Assembly (NCBI GenBank): GCA_943914435.1
Contig: CALUBY010000028.1
Span: 1-9,547 of the forward strand
Direction: 5' to 3'
Length of the DNA stretch: 9,547 bases
Source of the DNA: an uncultured bacterium
GTDB taxonomy: Bacteria; Patescibacteriota; Minisyncoccia; Phycocordibacterales; Phycocordibacteraceae
Part shown: piece by piece, positions 1 through 4,122 of the stretch
Numbering within the stretch: position 1 is the first letter of the stretch
How the letters are laid out: each line of letters opens with the position of its first letter
Notes under the pieces: generated by a model
What the model was told of the DNA's origin: nothing
The model's input: the letters and a program-made list of their open reading frames with translations, nothing else
The model's database searches: none
Program-made: the position numbers and the translations under genes

Positions 1-11
1 CCGGCGCGTCT

Positions 12-245
12 TCAGGAGCAGCAGCAAACTGGCCTCCCAATTTTTTGCCGGTGAGCGTTTTCACTCCAGCCGCATATCGATACCTTCTTGCTCCAGATTT
101 TTTCGATAATCGGATCAAGGCGCGTTGCCTCCTTTTGGGCAGGCTGTGCGTCATGCAGCCTTTTAAGAAACTGGCCAACCGACGCGTTTCGTTCATAGAT
201 ACGCTCAACCTCTGGAGTAGGTTTATTACGGATTCCGTCGACCAT
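12..245 (-). CDS. Small protein of unknown function, probably frameshifted
   Basis: A 77-codon reading frame that I do not recognise. The start is well supported: an AGGAGGA Shine-Dalgarno site lies 7 nt upstream and a promoter-like pair lies before that, so this is very likely a real gene in its own transcription unit downstream of the rpsJ terminator. The first ~48 residues are charged and look like ordinary soluble protein. After a run of six A (minus strand; T at 98-103) the frame changes character: it reads through CGWSEN to an odd CCCS end at a TGA codon. The +1 frame over the same bases stays open to the window edge and reads YRYAAGVKTLTGKK, then LGGQFAAAPEDAP, which looks much more protein-like. 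I infer that the true product continues in that frame beyond base 1, through a sequencing or real one-base indel at the A run or, less likely, ribosomal frameshifting. No domain or function can be assigned. Confidence 0.7.
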   Translation of the reverse strand: MVDGIRNKPTPEVERIYERNASVGQFLKRLHDAQPAQKEATRLDPIIEKIWSKKVSICGWSENAHRQKIGRPVCCCS

Positions 246-252
246 TGTGCGC

Positions 253-259
253 TCCTCCT
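253..259 (-). promoter_or_regulatory. Strong Shine-Dalgarno site
   Basis: AGGAGGA on the minus strand, 7 nt before the ATG at 243-245. It fixes the start of the small gene. It is notable because it is the only textbook ribosome-binding site in front of any gene in this window. Confidence 0.85.
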
Positions 260-278
260 ACGTAAAGAACAGACAAAG

Positions 279-306
279 AGGATACACCTCACTTACACAA
301 AGACAA
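279..306 (-). promoter_or_regulatory. Predicted promoter of the small 77-codon gene
   Basis: TTGTCT (301-306) and TATCCT (279-284) are separated by 16 nt; each matches 4 of 6 bases of the sigma70-type consensus. The -35 box lies inside the right half of the rpsJ terminator palindrome, so terminator and promoter share bases. The predicted start is near 272, giving a leader of about 27 nt that contains the Shine-Dalgarno site. Confidence 0.45.
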
Positions 307-335
307 AACCGCCCTTTCGGGCGGTTTTGTCTTTG
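298..335 (-). terminator. Intrinsic terminator of tuf-rpsJ
   Basis: A perfect 17-bp stem (298-314 with 319-335) with a four-base loop, a GC-rich apex and A/T-rich flanks that give a U-rich 3' side on either strand. It begins 15 nt after the rpsJ stop codon and closes the tuf-rpsJ unit. Confidence 0.93.
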
Positions 336-349
336 CCTGGAATCGCGAC

Positions 350-706
350 CTAGACCATCTTCACGTCAATCGTAACACCAGAAGGTAGGGTGAGGTTCGT
401 GAGAGCCTCAATAACCTTTGGATTAGGCGAAAGAATGTCGATGAGGCGCTTGTGAATGCGCATCTCGAACTGCTCGCGTGCATCCTTGTGGACGAACGTA
501 GAGCGGTTCACGGTCCAACGCTTTATCTCAGTCGGGAGCGGAACCGGACCCACAATCTTCGCATCGAAGCGATTTGCGGTATCCATAATCTGCTTAACCG
601 AAAGGTCCAGGATCTTGTGCTCGTAGGCACGAACGCGGATCCGGAGCTTTGGCTCGGCAGCTACCGCTGCCTCCTTCTTTACGGTCTTCTTCGCTGTTGT
701 AGCCAT
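350..706 (-). CDS. rpsJ: 30S ribosomal protein S10
   Basis: S10 is a 30S head protein; in many bacteria it also works with NusB in transcription antitermination. The 118-residue product carries the family signature IVGPVPLPT followed by the RSTFVHKDAREQFE and HKRLIDIL block, and ends in the usual SGVTIDVKM-type strand. It is longer than the usual 102-105 residues because of a Lys/Ala-rich N-terminal tail of about 16 residues (MATTAKKTVKKEAAVAAE) ahead of the conserved KLRIRVRAYEHKILD start. The ATG is 21 nt after the tuf stop, so the two genes are almost certainly co-transcribed. No Shine-Dalgarno sequence is visible in that gap. A shorter product from an internal start is not supported, since no Met lies before the conserved core. 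A terminator follows directly. In many bacteria rpsJ opens the S10 operon; here it closes the tuf unit instead. Confidence 0.97.
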   Translation of the reverse strand: MATTAKKTVKKEAAVAAEPKLRIRVRAYEHKILDLSVKQIMDTANRFDAKIVGPVPLPTEIKRWTVNRSTFVHKDAREQFEMRIHKRLIDILSPNPKVIEALTNLTLPSGVTIDVKMV

Positions 707-727
707 ACGAGTAAGAAGTATATCGGG

Positions 728-1930
728 TTAGGCGATGATCTTCGTGACCACACCAGCACCCACCGTCTTGCCACCCTCACGAACGGAGAAGCGGAAGTTG
801 TCCTCAAGCGCGATTGGCGCAGTGAGCTTGACCTTGAAGGTCACCGTGTCGCCTGGCATAACCATTTCCTTTCCTTCTGGAAGAGTTACCTCGCCTGTAA
901 CGTCCGTTGTACGTACGTAGAACTGTGGCTTGTACCCAGAGAAGAATGGGGTGTGGCGGCCTCCCTCGTCCTTGGAGAGGATGTATACCTCAGCTTCGAA
1001 CTCAGTGTGTGGCTTTACGGAACCAACCTTCGAAAGCACCTGTCCGCGGTGGACGTCCTCCTTCTTTGTTCCGCGAAGAAGGATACCAGCGTTGTCGCCA
1101 GCCTGTCCTTCCTGGAGCTGCTTGTTGAACATCTCGATACCTGTGACGGTAGTCTTGACCGTGTCCTTAAGACCAACGATCTCGATTTCCTCACCAACCT
1201 TGATGATTCCGCGCTCGATGCGTCCGGTGATAACCGTACCGCGTCCTTCAATCGAGAAGATGTCCTCGATAGGCATAAGGAACGGCTTGTCGAGCTCGCG
1301 CTCAGGCTGTGGGAAGTACGTGTCCATAGTGTCCACGAGCTCCTTTACCTTAAGTGCCCACTCGTCGTTCGCATCAGTTGCGTTAAGTGCCTTAAGACCA
1401 GAACCACGGATGATCGGGGTCGCCGCGCCATCGTAGCCCTGCTTTGTAAGGAGTTCGCGCATCTCTTCCTCAACGAGGTCAAGCATGTCGACGTCCTCGA
1501 CCATGTCGGTCTTGTTGAGGAAGACGATAAGCTTTGGAACACCAACCTGCTTTGCAAGGAGGATGTGCTCGCGGGTCTGCGGCATCGCGCCGTCGGTCGC
1601 AGCAACAACAAGTACTGCACCATCCATCTGGGCGGCACCCGTAATCATGTTCTTGATGTAGTCGGCGTGGCCTGGCGCATCGATGTGCGCGTAGTGGCGG
1701 TTCGGACTCTCGTACTCAGAGTGGTGAAGAGCGATAGTAATACCACGCGCCTTCTCCTCAGGAGCGTTGTCGATGTTGTCGACATTCTCCGCGCGGGCCT
1801 TGTAGCCTGCACCGGAATTGAGGTTGAGAACGTTGAGAATACCCGCCGTGAGCGTGGTCTTTCCATGGTCCACGTGACCGATGGTTCCCACGTTCATGTG
1901 CGGCTTGCTGCGGTCGAATGCTTCTGCCAT
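728..1930 (-). CDS. tuf: Translation elongation factor EF-Tu
   Basis: EF-Tu is the GTPase that brings aminoacyl-tRNA to the ribosomal A site. The 400-residue product is full length (E. coli 394). The G domain shows GHVDHGKT (18-25), the switch I core ARGITI (61-66) with its conserved Thr65, DAPGHADY (84-91) with catalytic His88, NKTD (139-142) and SGL (177-179). Domain 2 has RGTVITGRIERG, and domain 3 has GGRHTPFFSGYKPQFY and REGGKTVGAGVV. Compared with E. coli, the switch I stretch after GITI reads ALHHSEY instead of NTSHVEY, the Cys of DCPGH is Ala85, and the SAL motif is SGL. These do not remove known catalytic residues. The gene is followed by rpsJ after 21 nt and preceded by a ~170-nt structured leader and promoter. 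There is no Shine-Dalgarno site before the ATG. Confidence 0.99.
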   Translation of the reverse strand: MAEAFDRSKPHMNVGTIGHVDHGKTTLTAGILNVLNLNSGAGYKARAENVDNIDNAPEEKARGITIALHHSEYESPNRHYAHIDAPGHADYIKNMITGAAQMDGAVLVVAATDGAMPQTREHILLAKQVGVPKLIVFLNKTDMVEDVDMLDLVEEEMRELLTKQGYDGAATPIIRGSGLKALNATDANDEWALKVKELVDTMDTYFPQPERELDKPFLMPIEDIFSIEGRGTVITGRIERGIIKVGEEIEIVGLKDTVKTTVTGIEMFNKQLQEGQAGDNAGILLRGTKKEDVHRGQVLSKVGSVKPHTEFEAEVYILSKDEGGRHTPFFSGYKPQFYVRTTDVTGEVTLPEGKEMVMPGDTVTFKVKLTAPIALEDNFRFSVREGGKTVGAGVVTKIIA

Positions 1931-2101
1931 ACGATTTGGTAGTTACTGGTAGCTAAAAGTAATTTTGCCGCCGCGCCTGCCTGACAAGAAGACTTGAGAC
2001 AGGCGACCAAGGCGATAGACGGACGAACCCGCGCAACGCCTTCCAGCCACCCGTCCTCCGAATCGGAGAGGGACACCAAAAAGAGCGTCGTATTTCGCGT
2101 T
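1931..2101 (-). promoter_or_regulatory. Structured 5' leader of tuf (candidate cis-regulatory RNA)
   Basis: This stretch between the predicted start near 2101 and the tuf ATG holds no convincing gene. It can fold into three successive hairpins on the minus-strand RNA. Hairpin 1 is 2053-2074, with CTCCG/CGGAG around a 3-nt loop and an outer GTC/GAC. Hairpin 2 is 2009-2042, with AAGGCG/CGCCTT enclosing a short stem capped by UUCG. Hairpin 3 is 1974-2005, with either CGCCTG/CAGGCG or a nested GCCTG/CAGGC plus CAAG/CTTG stem. None is followed by a U tract, so they are not intrinsic terminators. I do not recognise a known riboswitch or tRNA. A regulatory role is inferred from length and pairing only. 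Confidence 0.4.
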
Positions 2102-2110
2102 ACTACCAAA
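1935..2110. repeat. 9-bp inverted repeat bracketing the tuf leader
   Basis: TTTGGTAGT at 1935-1943 and its exact reverse complement at 2102-2110 enclose the leader, and both arms continue into partly matching sequence on either side. One arm sits 5-13 nt before the tuf ATG, where a ribosome-binding site would be; the other overlaps the predicted -10 box, so only part of it would be transcribed from that promoter. It may be a regulatory-protein site, a remnant of a small insertion, or chance. Confidence 0.4.
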
Positions 2111-2136
2111 ATAGCGTCTCAGGTACGTGGAGTCAA
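2108..2136 (-). promoter_or_regulatory. Predicted promoter of tuf-rpsJ
   Basis: TTGACT (2131-2136) and TATTTT (2108-2113) are separated by exactly 17 nt, matching 5 of 6 and 4 of 6 consensus bases. This is the best sigma70-type promoter in the window. It lies 10 nt past the prepilin stop codon. The predicted start near 2101 gives a leader of about 170 nt. Confidence 0.7.
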
Positions 2137-2145
2137 CCTTTCAGC

Positions 2146-2694
2146 CTAAGGGCACCGTGCCAGGCCTTCGCTAGAACTATAAAGCGGACGGCCACCATCC
2201 TGAAAGCTAACTGAGACCTCTTTGGCCGCCCCCTGGCTATCTACACACCACCCGGTCATACCAGCCGAGGGATTGTGTGTGGGTATAGCAAATGCCCAGC
2301 TATTAGGGCGAGCCTCGCAATGTATGCGTGCATTGCCAGCAAGATTACGATTAGCAGCCGCCGATGCGACGAGAGAATTAATATTTCCGGGAACAGCAGG
2401 GTCCATCATCGTCCCTGGGAATATAGCTATAAAACTACCGATAGTGGGAACGAGGCACTCATTGAAAGAATCTTCACCCCCACCATTACCACTCAGCGTA
2501 TATGAACCGTTTGTTGAATAAAATATACTTGCCTGACTTCGTATTTGAGCCATTTGAGAGCGAATACTCGCATCCTTCCCGCGGATTCGGGCGGTATTAA
2601 GCGAAGCCAGCACCCCACTCGAGAGTATGCCAATGATGGCGATAACCACGAGGAGTTCGATGAGGGTGAAGCCACGACCTGAGTAGCGAAACAT
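2146..2694 (-). CDS. Type IV prepilin-like protein
   Basis: The product is expected to be a pilin or pseudopilin subunit, processed by a prepilin peptidase (PilD type) and assembled into a type IV pilus or related surface filament used for attachment or DNA uptake. The 182-residue protein has a short basic leader MFRYSGRG, cleavage before Phe9, the class motif FTLIELLVVIAIIGIL with Glu at mature position 5, and one hydrophobic helix (about 9-31). A polar globular part of ~140 residues follows, with four Cys (80, 126, 150, 181) that could form disulphides. It lacks any other recognisable domain and is close in size to ordinary major pilins. No other pilus gene is in the window. A TG-GTAAGGT element lies 9 nt before the ATG, and its AAGG may double as a weak Shine-Dalgarno site. 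No terminator separates it from tuf, so read-through into tuf-rpsJ is possible. It could be a minor pilin rather than the major one. Confidence 0.9.
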   Translation of the reverse strand: MFRYSGRGFTLIELLVVIAIIGILSSGVLASLNTARIRGKDASIRSQMAQIRSQASIFYSTNGSYTLSGNGGGEDSFNECLVPTIGSFIAIFPGTMMDPAVPGNINSLVASAAANRNLAGNARIHCEARPNSWAFAIPTHNPSAGMTGWCVDSQGAAKEVSVSFQDGGRPLYSSSEGLARCP

Positions 2695-2703
2695 TGTTCT
2701 TTT

Positions 2704-2712
2704 ACCTTACCA
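2704..2712 (-). promoter_or_regulatory. Extended -10 element of the prepilin gene
   Basis: TGGTAAGGT on the minus strand fits the extended -10 pattern TGnTAnnnT. It ends 9 nt before the ATG, so the predicted mRNA leader is only about 3 nt. No well-spaced -35 box is seen; TTGAAC at 2730-2735 is 20 nt away. The AAGG could instead act as a weak Shine-Dalgarno site. Confidence 0.4.
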
Positions 2713-2745
2713 TTCGCTTTAAGTGATGAGTTCAAAGACGTGGAT

Positions 2746-2777
2746 AAGAAAAGACGGTATATATACCGTCTTTTCTT
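2746..2777 (-). terminator. Intrinsic terminator, perfect 32-bp palindrome
   Basis: A fully symmetric sequence with a GACGGTAT half-site core and an AAGAAAA/TTTTCTT border. It begins 24 nt after the stop of the PsbP-like gene on the minus strand. Symmetry makes it potentially active in both directions. Confidence 0.88.
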
Positions 2778-2801
2778 GCGTCATCCCCTATTCTTCCTCA
2801 T

Positions 2802-3455
2802 CTACATCCTGAACAGAAAAGAGTCAGCTACACGATCAAAGATAGCCTCTTGGCCAGGCGCCGTCTCGATGACATAAATCATACCGTCTCTCGTAAAGAC
2901 TGCTGCACGTGTTGAGTTCTCCTCTCCCTCTGGATAGGAGGCCACACGCAATACTTCTGCTCTGACGTCACCAATAGTTCGAGCACTTTCGGTGATGTTT
3001 CCGCTACGGAACTCTGCCCTGAGAGCCTCGAGGCTCTTTTCAGCGCTTGCGTTCACACTTTCCTCGACAAGCAGAAGTGAAATAAGACAGCCACCCGTGC
3101 CTCCTTCAGTTGTTACACATATCCGAGTTTCTTCATTTGCCTGTGTTTCAGAAACCATCCAGTTGTCAGGGTAGGCAAAGCTAAAGGAGAACTCGGTGTT
3201 CTCGAACGTGCGATATGACGTAGAGGGAACGGTTGGCGTGCCTTCTGTTCCTGGATTTGATACCACTGGTGGTTCAGGAGTTACACGAGGACGAATAACT
3301 GCTTCTGCAGCAGAATCTGAAGCCTCCTGTACGGCTGGAATCGTATCAAACACGCCGTGGTTTGGGGTTTGGCTCCACCAGTACAAATACGCGTACGCTC
3401 CAATAGCAACCAGTATGAGTACGCCCAGCATTATCTTCGTTCTTTTGGTGATCAT
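2802..3455 (-). CDS. Membrane-anchored exported protein with PsbP-like domain
   Basis: Function unknown. With the start used here it has 217 residues: basic MITKRTK, one membrane segment (about 9-27, rich in Leu, Val, Ala and Tyr), a Pro/Ala/Thr-rich linker (about 40-80), then a domain of ~135 residues starting YRTFENTEFSFSFAYPDNW. That F-S-F-x-YP-x-x-W opening and the closing DRVADSFLF resemble the PsbP/DUF1795-type fold found in many small bacterial lipoproteins and anchored proteins. This is family resemblance from memory, not a search result. Cys113 and Cys123 flank a Gly-rich turn and could form a disulphide outside the cell. An ATG 25 codons further upstream (3530) is open but would place the start beyond the preceding terminator hairpin, so I chose 3455. 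A TGCTACGGT element 8 nt upstream supports this. No Shine-Dalgarno site is seen. Confidence 0.85.
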   Translation of the reverse strand: MITKRTKIMLGVLILVAIGAYAYLYWWSQTPNHGVFDTIPAVQEASDSAAEAVIRPRVTPEPPVVSNPGTEGTPTVPSTSYRTFENTEFSFSFAYPDNWMVSETQANEETRICVTTEGGTGGCLISLLLVEESVNASAEKSLEALRAEFRSGNITESARTIGDVRAEVLRVASYPEGEENSTRAAVFTRDGMIYVIETAPGQEAIFDRVADSFLFRM

Positions 3456-3463
3456 ATACAGGA

Positions 3464-3472
3464 ACCGTAGCA
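3464..3472 (-). promoter_or_regulatory. Extended -10 element of the PsbP-like gene
   Basis: TGCTACGGT on the minus strand fits TGnTAnnnT and ends 8 nt before the ATG, predicting a leader of about 2 nt. Its first two bases are the last two of the preceding terminator stem. No good -35 box is present. Confidence 0.4.
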
Positions 3473-3504
3473 CAAAAGCCGCCCCGTTGAGGGCGGCTTT
3501 TGTG
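3471..3504 (-). terminator. Intrinsic terminator after the 180-residue protein gene
   Basis: A perfect 14-bp stem (3471-3484 with 3491-3504) with a 6-nt loop, a GCCGCCC core and a TTTTGTG tail on the minus strand. It starts 9 nt after the stop codon of the upstream gene and ends 15 nt before the next ATG. Confidence 0.93.
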
Positions 3505-3513
3505 TACAGCTTT

Positions 3514-4056
3514 TTACTTTGCTCGCACAATTAACATTGTATCTCCAGCACATCCTGCAATATCTCCTCCGCAACTCCAGCTCTCCCTTCTCAAAACATA
3601 TGTGTACCTCGCATCATGGGCCCATGTCTCCGTAACGAATGGTTGTGCCTCAGCGTTGCCTGCCACATACCGATCTACCGTAAACGTAACCGGGTCCGCT
3701 TCAGGTATGCGCTCTATCGTACTAGTGACATCGGTCGTTCTTGTTCTTGTGGGCTCGTTGGTTGGATCTCCATACACGACGTCGGCTTCCTTCCATCCGT
3801 GCAGTACCTGCTTACGGTAGTACACAGAAGCACCGTCAGTAAGAAAAGCCTCATCCCATAGTTGACGACCTTCAATTCCAGAGAGTCCGGTGGGGGATTC
3901 CATCGAAGGAAGCGTGGATTCGTTTGAGGTTACGGATAGTGTGCCAGTAGCATTTTCCTTCTGAATTCGCGCATTATTAAGACCAACCTGGTAAGCAGAC
4001 GCTATTACACCCGTAAGCACTACGAGTCCCAAGGCAATGTAGAGGAGTTTATTCAT
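3514..4056 (-). CDS. Membrane-anchored exported protein, unknown function
   Basis: I do not recognise the family with confidence. The 180-residue product starts MNKLLYIALGLVVLTGVIAS, one N-terminal membrane segment (about 4-22) without a clear signal peptidase site or lipobox, so it is probably anchored with its body outside the cell. A Ser/Thr-rich linker (about 35-60) leads to a C-terminal domain containing LTDGASVYYRKQVLHG (72-87), EADPVTFTVDRY (119-130) and HDARYTYVLRRES (147-159). The order of a D-x-x-x-VYY block, an ADP-x-TF block and a D-x-x-Y block recalls DKNYY-type repeats, but the match is loose. Cys162 and Cys169 near the end could pair. It lies directly after the fusA terminator, is followed by its own terminator, and is preceded by a TGCTATGGT element 6 nt before the ATG. 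No Shine-Dalgarno site is visible. Confidence 0.85.
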   Translation of the reverse strand: MNKLLYIALGLVVLTGVIASAYQVGLNNARIQKENATGTLSVTSNESTLPSMESPTGLSGIEGRQLWDEAFLTDGASVYYRKQVLHGWKEADVVYGDPTNEPTRTRTTDVTSTIERIPEADPVTFTVDRYVAGNAEAQPFVTETWAHDARYTYVLRRESWSCGGDIAGCAGDTMLIVRAK

Positions 4057-4062
4057 GCCGGC

Positions 4063-4071
4063 ACCATAGCA
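4063..4071 (-). promoter_or_regulatory. Extended -10 element of the 180-residue protein gene
   Basis: TGCTATGGT on the minus strand fits TGnTAnnnT. It ends 6 nt before the ATG, so the predicted first transcribed base is the A of the start codon, a leaderless arrangement. It overlaps the end of the fusA terminator stem by one base. The -35 region holds only a T run. Confidence 0.45.
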
Positions 4072-4102
4072 TAAAGCCCGCCTTCAAAAAAGCGGGCTTT
4101 AT
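4071..4102 (-). terminator. Intrinsic terminator of fusA
   Basis: A perfect 11-bp stem (4071-4081 with 4092-4102), GCGGGCTTTAT on its 3' side in transcript sense, with a 10-nt loop. It starts 20 nt after the fusA stop codon. Confidence 0.9.
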
Positions 4103-4122
4103 GTCGAAAGTAAATTTTAGAA

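Noticed and set aside
452..1942. A 496-codon open frame on the plus strand opposite tuf and rpsJ
   Set aside because: It lies entirely antisense to two certain genes; its openness follows from their biased codon use, and the translation shows no domain.
1974..2074. Possible tRNA or tRNA-like element upstream of tuf, as tRNA genes precede tufB in E. coli
   Set aside because: GGGTTCGTCC resembles a T arm, but no 7-bp acceptor, D arm and anticodon arm can be arranged around it.
1894..2109. A 71-codon frame on the minus strand over the tuf leader
   Set aside because: It runs into the start of tuf in another frame, has no ribosome-binding site, and spans predicted hairpins and the -10 region; the translation is not protein-like.
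3456..3530. Upstream ATG at 3530 for the PsbP-like gene
   Set aside because: It would place the start before the intrinsic terminator of the preceding gene and put 25 unrelated residues ahead of a well-formed basic anchor.
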